From NCBI GenBank assembly GCA_005882115.1, contig VBEG01000050.1, forward strand, positions 1 to 41,764: a stretch of DNA of 41,764 nt, written 5' to 3'. The position numbers and the translations under genes were made by a program. The notes beneath the pieces are model-generated. The model ran no database searches. It saw only the letters and a list, made by a program, of their open reading frames with translations, and was not told where the DNA came from. This document shows positions 1-8,465 of this stretch, one piece after another. Each line of letters starts with the position of its first letter. Positions within the stretch are counted from its first letter, which is position 1. Source of the stretch: Chloroflexota bacterium (GTDB taxonomy: Bacteria > Chloroflexota > Dormibacteria > Dormibacterales > Dormibacteraceae).

Positions 1-2202
1 GCGACCGCCGCGATCCCGACCGCCAAACCCGCCCTCGCGTGGGGCGGGGGGTGGCGAGGCAAGCGCGACCGCCATCGCCTCCTGGCTGATCTTTTCCTCG
101 ATCGGCTCCCCCTTCGCGGTCAGCTCCACGATCGCCGCCTGCCGGCTCAGGTTGAGCCTGCCCTGGCTGTCGACCTCGACGGCCTTGACCACGATCTCGT
201 CGCCGATGTTGCACACCTCTTCGACGCGCTCCACGCGGTGGTCGGTCAGCTTGGAGATGTGGACCAGGCCGTCCTGGCCGGGCAGCACCTCGACAAACGC
301 GCCGAAAGGCATGATGCGGACGACCTTGCCCTTGTAAATCCTGCCCACTTCGACCTCGTCGGTCAGGCTCTTGATCCAGTCGATCGCCTTCCGGCCGCCT
401 TCCTGGTCGACCGCGGCGATGAAGACGCGCCCGTCGTCCTCGACGTCGATCTGCGCGCCGGTCTCCTCGGTGATCTTGCGGATCATCTTGCCTCCGGGAC
501 CGATGATGTCGCGGATCTTGTCCGGGTTGATGAGGATCGTGGTGATCCGCGGCGCGTAGTCGCTCATCTCGGTGCGCGGCCGCGGCAGGACCGCCAGCAT
601 CTTGTCGAGCACGAAGAGCCGCGCCTCCCGCGCCTGCTCGAGGGCCTGGGCCATGATCTCGTGGGTCAAGCCCTTGATCTTGATGTCCATCTGCAGGGCC
701 GTGATCCCGTCCTTGGTGCCGGCGACCTTGAAGTCCATGTCGCCGAGCATGTCCTCGACGCCCTGGATGTCGGTCAGGACCGCGAATTTGCCTTCGCGGG
801 TGACCAGGCCCATCGCGATTCCCGCAACCGGAGACTTGATGGGCACGCCTGCGTCCATCAAAGCGAGCGTCGACCCGCAGACCGAAGCCATCGACGTCGA
901 TCCGTTGGAGCTCAGAATCTCAGAGACCAGGCGGATCGTGTATGGAAAGTCCTCTACCGGTGGGACGACCGCCAGCAGCGCGCGCTCCGCAAGGGCGCCG
1001 TGGCCGATCTCGCGCCGGCCTGGCCCGCGCTGAGGTCGCGCCTCGCCGACCGAGTACGGCGGGAAGTTGTAGTGGTGCATGTAGCGCTTGAACTCTTCTG
1101 CCGTCAGGCCGTCGAGCTTCTGCTGGTCGGACATCGAGCCGAGCGTCGCGATCGTCAGGGCTTGCGTCTGGCCGCGCGTGAATAGCCCCGATCCGTGCGT
1201 TCGCGGCAGGACGCCCACCTCGACGGTGATCGGCCGCACGTCCTTCAGGCCACGACCGTCGACGCGCACCCCCTCCTCGACGACGCGCTGCCGAACCCGA
1301 TCCTTCAGTGCCTTGTCGAAGAGCTTGCCGATGATGTCCGCGTAGTCCGGAAAACGCTCGCCAAGCTCGAGGATCGCCCTTCCTCGCAGCTCGTCCAGAC
1401 CGTTCTCACGGGTCTGCTTGTCGGCGCTGTAGAGGACCTGGTCGAGCCGCAGGGCGAGGTATTCGCCCACGATCTCGAGCATGTGCTCGGGGTAGGTGGC
1501 GGAGATCCACTCCCGCTTCTCGAGCCCGATCTGCTGTTGCAGCTCGAGCTGGGCGGCGCAGATTCGCTTGATCTCCTCGTGGGCTGAAGCCAGCGCGTCG
1601 AGCACAACCTGCTCGCTCACGCCCTTGGCCCCGGCCTCGACCATCAGGATCGCGTCCGCCGTGCCGGCGACAACGAGGTCGAGCTCCGAGTCCACGATCT
1701 GCGACATGGGCGGGTTCACGACGACCTGGCCGTCGATGTACCCCATGCGGACCGCGCCGACGGGACCCTGGAACGGGATATCGGAGATCACGAGCGCGGT
1801 CGATGCGCCGTTGATGCTCAGGATGGTCGGGTCGTTCTCCTGGTCGACAGACAGCACGGTCGAGATGACCTGCACGTCGAGCCGGAAACCCTCCGGGAAC
1901 AGCGGCCGCAGCGGCCGGTCGGTCAGACGCGACGCGAGGATCGCCGTCTCGCTTGGCCGGCCCTCCCGGCGCATGAACGCGCCCGGGATCTTGCCCGCCG
2001 CGTACAGCTTCTCCTCGTAATCGCACGTGAGGGGAAAGAAGTCGATCCCCTCCCGCGGCTCCTTGGACATCACCGCGGTGCTGAGCACCACCGTGTCGCC
2101 CTGGCGGATGATCACCGCTCCGTTCGCCTGTTCCGCCACGCGGCCCGTCTCGATCGAGATTCGCCGTCCGGCCACGTCTACGTTTTTCGTGACTACTGCC
2201 AC
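1..2202 (-). CDS. pnp: Polyribonucleotide nucleotidyltransferase (PNPase), 3' end cut by the window edge
   Basis: Phosphorolytic 3'-5' exoribonuclease of the RNA degradosome, acting in the cytoplasm. I translated the minus strand from a GTG at 2202; the frame stays open to base 1 (734 codons), so the stop lies outside the window. Visible in order: two RNase PH-like domains (one carrying THGSGLFTRGQTQAL), a KH domain (IIGPGGKMIRKI), an S1 domain (GRIYKGKVVRIMPFGAFVEV), then a Gly/Arg-rich tail (GGFGGRDRGGR) reaching the edge. The GTG is preceded by GGAGG with 8 nt spacing. It lies directly downstream of rpsO, the classic rpsO-pnp pair, separated by a 140-bp gap containing an inverted repeat. 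The RGG-like tail is typical of PNPases with a basic RNA-binding C-terminus. Identity is secure; only the C-terminal length is unknown. Confidence 0.97.
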   Translation of the reverse strand, partial: MAVVTKNVDVAGRRISIETGRVAEQANGAVIIRQGDTVVLSTAVMSKEPREGIDFFPLTCDYEEKLYAAGKIPGAFMRREGRPSETAILASRLTDRPLRPLFPEGFRLDVQVISTVLSVDQENDPTILSINGASTALVISDIPFQGPVGAVRMGYIDGQVVVNPPMSQIVDSELDLVVAGTADAILMVEAGAKGVSEQVVLDALASAHEEIKRICAAQLELQQQIGLEKREWISATYPEHMLEIVGEYLALRLDQVLYSADKQTRENGLDELRGRAILELGERFPDYADIIGKLFDKALKDRVRQRVVEEGVRVDGRGLKDVRPITVEVGVLPRTHGSGLFTRGQTQALTIATLGSMSDQQKLDGLTAEEFKRYMHHYNFPPYSVGEARPQRGPGRREIGHGALAERALLAVVPPVEDFPYTIRLVSEILSSNGSTSMASVCGSTLALMDAGVPIKSPVAGIAMGLVTREGKFAVLTDIQGVEDMLGDMDFKVAGTKDGITALQMDIKIKGLTHEIMAQALEQAREARLFVLDKMLAVLPRPRTEMSDYAPRITTILINPDKIRDIIGPGGKMIRKITEETGAQIDVEDDGRVFIAAVDQEGGRKAIDWIKSLTDEVEVGRIYKGKVVRIMPFGAFVEVLPGQDGLVHISKLTDHRVERVEEVCNIGDEIVVKAVEVDSQGRLNLSRQAAIVELTAKGEPIEEKISQEAMAVALASPPPAPREGGFGGRDRGGR

Positions 2203-2270
2203 GCCAAATACCTCCAAATATGTGGGAGGAACCCGGCGGTGCGACTCTGGGTCAGATTCCTAGCAGCTGC

Positions 2271-2296
2271 CTCTCGAGTGGGCACTCGAGCGAGAG
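2271..2296. repeat. Inverted repeat between rpsO and pnp
   Basis: CTCGAGTG at 2273-2280 is followed by GG and its exact complement CACTCGAG at 2283-2290. An alternative outer pairing is CTCTCG (2271-2276) with CGAGAG (2291-2296). In the rpsO-pnp transcript it would fold as a hairpin about 70 nt before the pnp start. A second, weaker stem with one mismatch occupies roughly 2312-2330. In E. coli the same intergenic gap carries the RNase III-processed stem used in PNPase autoregulation; the parallel here is inference. Confidence 0.55.
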
Positions 2297-2342
2297 CTTC
2301 TAAGAGCTGACCCCGCGCTACCGGCGTGGGATCCTCCCGGTT

Positions 2343-2618
2343 TTATCTCCTGATCCCGAGCTTGGCGACGAGGGCGCGGTAGCGCTCCACGTCGGTGTCC
2401 CTCAGGTAGTTGAGCAGTCGCCGTTGCTTGCCGACCAGGAGAAGGAGGCCGCGGCGTGAGTGGTGGTCCTTGGCGTGCGTCTTCAGGTGCTCGGTGAGCT
2501 CCCGGATGCGTGCGGTCGACAGCGCGATCTGGACTTCGGGTGATCCCGTGTCCCCCTCCGTGCGCTTGTGGGCCGCGATCAGCGTGCCTTTGACTTCGTT
2601 CTCTACTGCCAAACTCAA
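2343..2618 (-). CDS. rpsO: 30S ribosomal protein S15
   Basis: Primary 16S rRNA-binding protein of the small-subunit platform. The 91-residue product has the family signatures [30 protein letters not shown] and [13 protein letters not shown], and ends LGIRR as most S15 proteins do. The frame is open upstream to 2696, but the family length and the N-terminus [10 protein letters not shown] fit a TTG start at 2618; another TTG is at 2612. There is no Shine-Dalgarno sequence. Instead a TATACT -10 element ends 6 nt before this TTG, which suggests a leaderless transcript. The neighbour downstream is pnp; upstream is the ggt-like gene, whose stop lies 24 bp away. Function is certain; the exact start is likely but unproven. 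Confidence 0.95.
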   Translation of the reverse strand: MSLAVENEVKGTLIAAHKRTEGDTGSPEVQIALSTARIRELTEHLKTHAKDHHSRRGLLLLVGKQRRLLNYLRDTDVERYRALVAKLGIRR

Positions 2619-2624
2619 CAGGGG

Positions 2625-2630
2625 AGTATA
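2625..2630 (-). promoter_or_regulatory. Candidate -10 box (TATACT) for rpsO-pnp
   Basis: TATACT on the minus strand ends 6 nt before the TTG chosen for rpsO, so transcription would begin at or next to the start codon. No convincing -35 is visible. A 10-bp perfect palindrome, GTTACGTAAC (2641-2650), overlaps the stop of the upstream gene where a -35 or operator could sit. Inference from sequence only. Confidence 0.4.
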
Positions 2631-2641
2631 CGGGGAGCCTG

Positions 2642-4111
2642 TTACGTAACGTATTCGACCGCTCCGTCGGAGCGTGGATCGGCCCCTGCGCGCCACTGAC
2701 TCGGCCCATCGATGACGATCGCATGCGCATGGCCGAACGAGTGGTGCTTGGGCGGCATCAGCTTCACTCTGCGGTCGGCACGCGCCATCTGTGCAGCGCC
2801 CGGATAGTCCGCTTCCACAGCCAGCGTTTGCCCATCGACCAGGATCGCCATCCGGGGCCGGGCGACGGCCTCGGCAGGCTCGAGGCCCTCGTTGACCAGG
2901 TTGCGCAGGACCTGGACCTGGAGCTGCGGCTGGCGCTCCCCTCCCATGGTGCCGAAGGCCGCCCAGGGCCGGCCGTCGCGGGCGGCCATCGCCGGGATCA
3001 ACGTGTGCATGGTCCGCTTCCGCGGCTCGAGGCGATTGACATGGGCGGGGTCGAGCTTGAAATAGGCGCCCCGGTTCTGCAGCAGCATCCCCGTCCCCTC
3101 GGCGACGATGCCTGATCCGAAGTCGTAGGCCACGCTCTGGATCAGCGAGACGACGTTTCCCTGCTCGTCGGCCGCGCAGAGGTAGATCGTGTCGCCGGCC
3201 CTTGGCGTGGCGTCGACACGACCTGCCAGGTCGCGGTGCGGATCAAGGAACGCGTCCGTGGGCGCGATCGCGAAGTCGGGGTCCGTGATGTACCGGTCGC
3301 GCAGCGCGTAGCTGGCGTTGCGTGCGGTCCGGAAATCCTGGCCGGCCTCCAACCTCACAGCAATCGACGCTGCGGTCAAGCCCACAGTCGGCGGCGGCAG
3401 CTGGTAGACGACCACGTCCCGGTAGGGAAAGGCGATTGGTTCCACCCACTGCGAGCGATGCATCGCCAGGTCCTGGCTGGTCACCAAACCCTCGCGCTGT
3501 TTGATCGCCGCCACGATCGCGGCCGCGACGTCGCCGCGGTAGAAGCCATTGATGCCGTTCCTCGCGATGTCCCGCAACGTGGTGCCCAGGTCGGCATTCC
3601 GCAGCAGCATGCCCGCCTCCATGGGCGGGTAGAGCGCAAAGGCGCTTTGCTCTCGCACCAGCCAGTCGGCGGCCCGCATGAGGTGCTCGGAAAGGTCGGG
3701 CGAGATGATATAGCCCTCGCGCGCCAGCGCCGCCGCAGGCTCCAGCACCGCGCCCAGGCCGACGCTGCCAAATCGCTCGAGGAGTCTCCCCCACGCCTCG
3801 ACCGTGCCTGGCACCGTCACGCTGAGCGCGCCGCGGGCCGGCATCTCGTCGAAGCCGCGTGACCTGACAGCGTCGATGGTTGCCAGCTCGCCCGAGCGAC
3901 CGGCGCCGATCAGCCCAACTGGCGACGTTTCGCCCGCCGCCCACACGATCGCCATCAGGTCGCCGCCGACCGACGTCATATGCGGGTAGACCACGCACAG
4001 CACCGCGTCCGCCGCGATGGCGGCGTCGATCGCGTTTCCGCCATCGCGAAGGATCTGCGCGCCGACCTCACTCGCGGTGTGATGCGGCGTTGCGATGAGT
4101 CCTTTGGTCAC
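2642..4111 (-). CDS. Gamma-glutamyltransferase family protein (YwrD-like Ntn hydrolase)
   Basis: 489-residue member of the gamma-glutamyltranspeptidase family, which autocleaves and uses the new N-terminal Thr to hydrolyse or transfer gamma-glutamyl or related acyl groups. The large-subunit start [26 protein letters not shown] is recognisable (residues about 26-51). The processing site is [16 protein letters not shown], with the Thr of GDT as expected nucleophile, followed by [17 protein letters not shown] and later [10 protein letters not shown]. The second Thr of the classical TTH motif is Ile, as in the YwrD-like branch, so classical glutathione transpeptidase activity is uncertain. There is no signal peptide; the protein begins directly with the mature fold and is probably cytoplasmic. 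It starts 31 bp after the kinase-like gene and precedes rpsO, so it may be the last gene of the ribF-lipid operon. The true substrate cannot be read from sequence. Confidence 0.85.
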   Translation of the reverse strand: MTKGLIATPHHTASEVGAQILRDGGNAIDAAIAADAVLCVVYPHMTSVGGDLMAIVWAAGETSPVGLIGAGRSGELATIDAVRSRGFDEMPARGALSVTVPGTVEAWGRLLERFGSVGLGAVLEPAAALAREGYIISPDLSEHLMRAADWLVREQSAFALYPPMEAGMLLRNADLGTTLRDIARNGINGFYRGDVAAAIVAAIKQREGLVTSQDLAMHRSQWVEPIAFPYRDVVVYQLPPPTVGLTAASIAVRLEAGQDFRTARNASYALRDRYITDPDFAIAPTDAFLDPHRDLAGRVDATPRAGDTIYLCAADEQGNVVSLIQSVAYDFGSGIVAEGTGMLLQNRGAYFKLDPAHVNRLEPRKRTMHTLIPAMAARDGRPWAAFGTMGGERQPQLQVQVLRNLVNEGLEPAEAVARPRMAILVDGQTLAVEADYPGAAQMARADRRVKLMPPKHHSFGHAHAIVIDGPSQWRAGADPRSDGAVEYVT

Positions 4112-4142
4112 GAGTTTTGCGCCGTGCGCGCGCCCGGCGGCA

Positions 4143-5087
4143 CTAGCGGGGCGTTATGAACTCGATCGCGCCGGGCTGAATCTCGAACAACGCGGGAAGG
4201 AAACCGACCGCCTCGCCGTCGAGGTCGATGCGCACCTTGGCGGGCGATGTGATGGAGACGCGCTTGCCATACATGAGCTCCATTTTGGGATTCGTCTGAT
4301 CCAGATGCTTTCCACTGCGGATGTCGTTCATGCCGCGCATGGTCTCGATCTTGCCTGCGTTCTTGATCAGGATCACATCGAATACGCCGTCGGTCGGTGA
4401 GGCTGAAGGCGCCATCTGCATGCCACCGCCGAAGAACTGGCAGTTGGCCACCACCACCTGCTGAGCCTTGGGCAGCTCGTGCGTCGCGCCGTCGATGTTC
4501 ACCGTCATCGGCTTGTTCTTGAACCCGATCAAGGCCCGCAGGCCGGCAAGGGTGTAGGTCGCGCTGCCAAACCTCTTCGTCCCGTTGCCGACGATGTGGA
4601 CGACCTCGCCACCGAGCCCCGCGTCGGCGATGTTGATGAAGTGCCGCACCCCGGTCGCGCCGTCGGCGGACTGATACGTGACGCAGCCTGCGTCCAGCCG
4701 CCGGACCATGCCGCTGCGCAGGATTTCGATCGCCTGCTTCGGATCGATGGGTATGCGCAGGGTGCGTCGGAAGTCTCCGCCCGTGCCGAGCGGCACCATC
4801 GCGAGCTTGCTGCTCGTCGGAAGCGGTGCGCCGTTGCGAAAGAAGCCGTTCACCACCTCGTTCAGGGTGCCGTCACCACCGACCGCGACCACCACCGGCC
4901 GGGACTCGTGCACAGCTTTCTGCGCGATCTCTGTCGCTTCGAGTGGCCGGGTCGTGAACGCGACCTCGTACGGGAGTCCACTCGTGGGCAGCCAGGACTC
5001 GACCGCGGCCCACTCGCGACCTGCTTTGCCCGCCCCCGACGAAGGGTTGACTATGAACAGGATCGGCGAGCCGGGCCGAGAACCTAT
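4143..5087 (-). CDS. Diacylglycerol kinase / lipid kinase family protein (probable ATA start)
   Basis: Member of the DagK/LCB5 (YegS/DgkB) family that phosphorylates lipid hydroxyls with ATP at the inner membrane face. Visible: ILFIVNPSSGAGKAG at the N-terminus, the nucleotide-binding GGDGTLNEVVNG, and MVPLGTGGDFRRTL, where the usual GTGND reads GTGGD. Length from the proposed start is 314 residues, normal for the family. The only canonical in-frame start is an ATG at 5168, which would add 27 arginine-rich residues and overlap the upstream gene by 85 bp. An ATA at 5087-5085 overlaps the upstream TAG stop (ATAG) and is preceded by GGGAGG with 6 nt spacing, giving MGSRPGSPILFIVNP. I therefore prefer ATA. 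The neighbours glpB and the alkyl-DHAP-synthase-like gene suggest a glycerolipid role. Substrate (diacylglycerol, sphingoid base or other) is not decidable. Confidence 0.85.
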   Translation of the reverse strand: MGSRPGSPILFIVNPSSGAGKAGREWAAVESWLPTSGLPYEVAFTTRPLEATEIAQKAVHESRPVVVAVGGDGTLNEVVNGFFRNGAPLPTSSKLAMVPLGTGGDFRRTLRIPIDPKQAIEILRSGMVRRLDAGCVTYQSADGATGVRHFINIADAGLGGEVVHIVGNGTKRFGSATYTLAGLRALIGFKNKPMTVNIDGATHELPKAQQVVVANCQFFGGGMQMAPSASPTDGVFDVILIKNAGKIETMRGMNDIRSGKHLDQTNPKMELMYGKRVSITSPAKVRIDLDGEAVGFLPALFEIQPGAIEFITPR

Positions 5088-6445
5088 CTCGCGCCTCCCA
5101 CAGCGCGCGGATTCATCAATCGGTCCGGATCGATGCCTTCCTGGACCGCCCGCCAGACGCGCATCCATCCTCCCATCTCATCCGCCACCCATCGGGCGCG
5201 TGCTTGGCCGACCCCGTGGTGGTGGCTGATCGTCGCACCAAGTTCGAGTGCCGTGCTCATCGCTCCTTCCCATGCGCGCCCGTAGGCGGCCCGGGCGTCT
5301 ACTTCGGTGTCTCCAGAGCCGCCGAACGTGAAATACGCGCAGCAGCCCTGCTCGTAGGCATGACTGAAGTGGCATAACGCCAGGCCCCCGACGGCTATTG
5401 CGGTCTTGATCCTTTCGTGGAGCTGAGGAAGCACCGTCCAGTAGGCCGCAACCTCGATCGTGTCCAGGTAAGCGCCCGCGGGCTGGAGAAAGGTCTTGAG
5501 CCGCTCGGCTGACAGGTCGAAGCGATGACGCCGCCATCTCTGCCAGGGCTCTTCGCCGAGATCTCTCGCCTCGCCGGCGAAACGCTTGACCGCCGCCCCT
5601 TCGGCTCTGGCCACGCCGTCGAGCCCTGCGGTCGCGATTACCAGCAGGCACTCGTCACCGGCGACGTCATAGCCGCTGAACGCCGAGTCCTCCGCGTCGT
5701 AGAGGCGCATCACCAGCGGCCGGATGCCGGCCTGCATGATCGCGCGCATGCATTCGAGCCCGGACGCCAGGTTTCCAAACACATAGCCGCGACCCACCGT
5801 TGTCTCGGGCTGGCGGTGGACCCGCAGGACCGCCCCGATCACGACACCAAGGGCACCCTCCGCGCCGATGAGCAGCTGATGCAGCGCTGGGCCGGCGGCG
5901 GATCTGGGACCTGGCCGCGGCGCCGCAAACGTGCCGTCGGGCAGCACCACGGCGAGTCCAAGCACCATGTCCTCGATGCTTCCGTAGCGACTCGACTCCT
6001 GGCCAGAGGATCGCGTGGCGATCAGCCCCCCGATCGTGGTGCCGGGCAGGGAGCTCGGGTAGTGTCCGAGCGTCAGTCCTCGCGCGTCGAGCTGCTGCTC
6101 GAGCGCGTAGCCGTTGACCCCCGCCTCGCAGCGGCACGTCAGATTGGTTTCATCAATCTCCAACACCCGGTCGAACGCGCCCATGTCGAGCACGAGCTCG
6201 CCGGCGGCGGGCGCCAGGGCGCCGCAGACGCCGCTTCCACCGCCCATCGGCGTCACCGCCATCCCCTGCGCGGCGGCCCAACGCAAAACCGCCGTGAGCT
6301 GCTCACGACCCGACGGCCGCGCGACCAGCACCCGCGGAGGCGCCTTGCCGTCCCGGACTTCCATCACCGAGAGTGGCCACAGGTCCCGCACCGCGCGCTC
6401 GTCGACCGCGGCGGCCCCGATCAGCTTCTCGAGCTCCGCCCTCAC
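5084..6445 (-). CDS. FAD-binding oxidase of the alkyl-dihydroxyacetonephosphate synthase type
   Basis: VAO-fold flavoprotein, 453 residues from a GTG that overlaps the stop of glpB (GTGA, no room for an independent Shine-Dalgarno site). The FAD domain shows VTPMGGGSGVCGAL (about residues 64-77), PSSLPGTTIGGLIATRSSGQ and YGSIEDMVLGLAVVLPDG. Near the C-terminus, GATISHHHGVG carries a His triad at about residues 408-410, which in alkylglycerone-phosphate synthase is part of the active site and helps separate it from glycolate oxidase GlcD. In that family the enzyme exchanges the acyl chain of acyl-DHAP for a fatty alcohol, making the ether bond. Whether this protein makes ether lipids is inference; it could instead be a generic FAD-linked dehydrogenase acting with GlpB. 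The longer frame to 6505 is rejected because it runs deep into glpB. Confidence 0.8.
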   Translation of the reverse strand: MRAELEKLIGAAAVDERAVRDLWPLSVMEVRDGKAPPRVLVARPSGREQLTAVLRWAAAQGMAVTPMGGGSGVCGALAPAAGELVLDMGAFDRVLEIDETNLTCRCEAGVNGYALEQQLDARGLTLGHYPSSLPGTTIGGLIATRSSGQESSRYGSIEDMVLGLAVVLPDGTFAAPRPGPRSAAGPALHQLLIGAEGALGVVIGAVLRVHRQPETTVGRGYVFGNLASGLECMRAIMQAGIRPLVMRLYDAEDSAFSGYDVAGDECLLVIATAGLDGVARAEGAAVKRFAGEARDLGEEPWQRWRRHRFDLSAERLKTFLQPAGAYLDTIEVAAYWTVLPQLHERIKTAIAVGGLALCHFSHAYEQGCCAYFTFGGSGDTEVDARAAYGRAWEGAMSTALELGATISHHHGVGQARARWVADEMGGWMRVWRAVQEGIDPDRLMNPRAVGGAR

Positions 6446-7563
6446 TGCTTTGCCGCGTAGCGGCCGGCAAGCCAGCCTGTGAGGATCGGGACGCCAAAAC
6501 CGCACGGTCCTGCGTAGTCGTAACCGCCGAGCACGGCACCGGCGGCGTAGAGGTTCGCGTACGGCACCGAGCCGTCTTCGTCAAGCGGGTGCAGCCGGCG
6601 GTCGGTCATGAGCCCGATGCGCATCTCCTCCGAGGCGTCGATGTACTTCAGGTGATGCAGGCGACTGCCAAGGCTCTCGGCGGGGCGTCCTTCGTAGAAG
6701 ACGCTCAGCCCGAGAAGCGGTTCGGTGGTCGATCGCGCCGCGTGCAGGCCGCCACCGATGTGGCGTCCGGTGGCGAGCACGATCGCGTCGGCGTGGAATG
6801 CCCGATCGGCTGACCGCGCCGCTGTGATGCGCCCACGCGCTGTCTCGAACGAGATGATCTCCCCGTGCACGGCGCCCAACCCGATCGCCTGCTGCAGTCG
6901 CCACCCGTGCGGTGAGGGCGGTGACGCCAGCAGCTCGAAACCGTCATCCGGGAGATTCGTGAACCCCGGTGGGTAGGCGATCGCCGCACCTCGGGCTCGT
7001 GGAGCTGGAGCGCGCCGCCCGTAGAGATCGGTGAGGGCGGCCGCGGTGGGAAGTTCCGCGATCGAGACCTCCTCCGCGAACGCATCGATGCCGTGCAGCT
7101 CTTTCAGGGCGAGGGCGGTGGACCTGGCGTCGTAATCGCCGACTTCCGGGACGCCGATCACCGCCACGCGCTTGCCGCTGAGGGCTCCGAGCTCGCCTCG
7201 TGCGACGGTTTCCGGAACGACGTTGGCCGGCCTGGCGAGGCCGTGGATGTCGGCGTACAGACCGCGATTCCGCCAGCCCCCCTCGAACTTCAACCCTTCC
7301 TTGCGGAGGGCCAGCAGCAGCGTCGAGACCGCGGTGTCGAGCTCGGTCGCCAGCCCGACCGCGTCGATGCCCAGGCGTGTCAGCGGATGGTTTGGTCTCT
7401 GCAGGATCGACTCGATCTCATCGATGATCTCCATCCCGCCCGCGTAAAGCGCGGTGGCGCCCGGCGCTCGGGCGACGACTGTGACTTCGGCCCCATCCCG
7501 GCGGGCCGCAAGCGCGGCGCAGTAACCGGCGATGCCGCCGCCGATCACAAGAACTGTCGTCAA
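6442..7563 (-). CDS. glpB: Anaerobic glycerol-3-phosphate dehydrogenase subunit B-like flavoprotein
   Basis: 373-residue flavoprotein with an N-terminal Rossmann motif VLVIGGGIAGYCAALAA, a middle VLATGRHIGGGLHA segment, and a C-terminal AGAVLGGYDYAGPCGFGVPILTGWLAGRYA as in GlpB. In GlpABC, GlpB helps pass electrons from glycerol-3-phosphate oxidation to GlpC and the quinone pool. Here no glpA or glpC is adjacent; the next gene is an FAD oxidase, so the electron partner is unclear. The start is a TTG at 7563 that overlaps the ribF stop (TTGA), indicating translational coupling. It is slightly shorter than E. coli GlpB (about 419 residues). The family call is firm; physiological role as G3P dehydrogenase is inferred. 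Confidence 0.85.
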   Translation of the reverse strand: MTTVLVIGGGIAGYCAALAARRDGAEVTVVARAPGATALYAGGMEIIDEIESILQRPNHPLTRLGIDAVGLATELDTAVSTLLLALRKEGLKFEGGWRNRGLYADIHGLARPANVVPETVARGELGALSGKRVAVIGVPEVGDYDARSTALALKELHGIDAFAEEVSIAELPTAAALTDLYGRRAPAPRARGAAIAYPPGFTNLPDDGFELLASPPSPHGWRLQQAIGLGAVHGEIISFETARGRITAARSADRAFHADAIVLATGRHIGGGLHAARSTTEPLLGLSVFYEGRPAESLGSRLHHLKYIDASEEMRIGLMTDRRLHPLDEDGSVPYANLYAAGAVLGGYDYAGPCGFGVPILTGWLAGRYAAKQ

Positions 7564-8465
7564 GGAGAAACAAAACGCCGGGTGTCGGCGACGTCGCGAT
7601 GCAACTGCTGAACCAGATCGTCAGGGGTCGGGAACTTGATGTCGGGGTGTAGGTATCTCATGAATTGCAGCTCCAGCCTCTGCTGGTAGAGATCCCCTTC
7701 GAAGTCGAGCAGAAAAGCCTCCACTCGCAGCTGCGTGCCGCCGAATGTCGGCCGGTATCCGACCGAGAGCGCGGCCACGAACTCGCCCTCGGGCGCGACG
7801 GCTCGTCCAGCGTATGCGCCGAGGGCAGGCACGAGCTTGTTCGGCTCGATGCCTATGTTCGCGGTTGGAAAGCCGAGCCGCCGGCCGACGCGATCGCCTG
7901 CCTCGACAGGACCTGTCATCGCGTAGGCGCGACCGAGGAGCCTGTTCGCCGCCTCGACGTCACCCGCCCGGACCAGCCTCCGAATCTCGGAGCTGTGCAG
8001 GTCATGGCCGTCGATCTGGAACGGCGGGACGACCTCGACATCGTGCCCGTGCGCCCGCAGCCATTCGGCGTTTCCGGTGCGCCCGCGGCCGAACGCGAAG
8101 TCGAACCCGATGGTCCAGCGCCGGATCTCCATCACCGAGGAAAGTTGGTCGACGAACTCCTGGGGCGATAGCGAGGCGAGCTGGCGGTCGAATCGCATCA
8201 CGATGGCGTGGTCGACGGCGGCCGCGGAGATGAAGGCCAGCTTCTCCTGGAGCGAGGTGATCGACGGAGGACAGTTCGCGGGGTCGAGCACGCAACGCGG
8301 GTGCGGCTCGAACGTGATCAACGCGGTCTGCGCCTTCGCGGTCCGGCCGGCGCTGACTGCGTGGCTGATTACATCGACGTGTCCCAGGTGCACCCCGTCG
8401 AAGCTGCCGACCGACAGCACGACGGGGCCGATGGGCTCCGTCGGCAGCCCAATATGGACCTTCAG
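7560..8465 (-). CDS. ribF: Bifunctional riboflavin kinase / FAD synthetase (possible CTG start)
   Basis: Makes FMN and then FAD from riboflavin. The FAD synthetase domain shows VGSFDGVHLGH near the N-terminus and FDFAFGRGRTG; the kinase domain shows GRRLGFPTANI and PALGAYAGRAV, ending with a helix around RYLHPDIKFPTPDDLVQQL. The first canonical in-frame start is GTG at 8420, which cuts into the first beta strand. A CTG at 8465 overlaps the truB stop (CTGA), has GGAGAAGG upstream, and yields MKVHIGLPTEPIGPVVLSVG, a normal RibF N-terminus of 301 residues in total. I chose CTG but mark it as probable; the minimum gene is 7560-8420. Supplying FAD next to two flavoprotein genes is fitting context, although truB-ribF adjacency is itself common in bacteria. 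Confidence 0.92.
   Translation of the reverse strand: MKVHIGLPTEPIGPVVLSVGSFDGVHLGHVDVISHAVSAGRTAKAQTALITFEPHPRCVLDPANCPPSITSLQEKLAFISAAAVDHAIVMRFDRQLASLSPQEFVDQLSSVMEIRRWTIGFDFAFGRGRTGNAEWLRAHGHDVEVVPPFQIDGHDLHSSEIRRLVRAGDVEAANRLLGRAYAMTGPVEAGDRVGRRLGFPTANIGIEPNKLVPALGAYAGRAVAPEGEFVAALSVGYRPTFGGTQLRVEAFLLDFEGDLYQQRLELQFMRYLHPDIKFPTPDDLVQQLHRDVADTRRFVSP

Noticed and set aside
4112-4142. Separate promoter between the lipid kinase and ggt genes
   Set aside because: Only 31 bp with no recognisable -10/-35; simple read-through is more likely.
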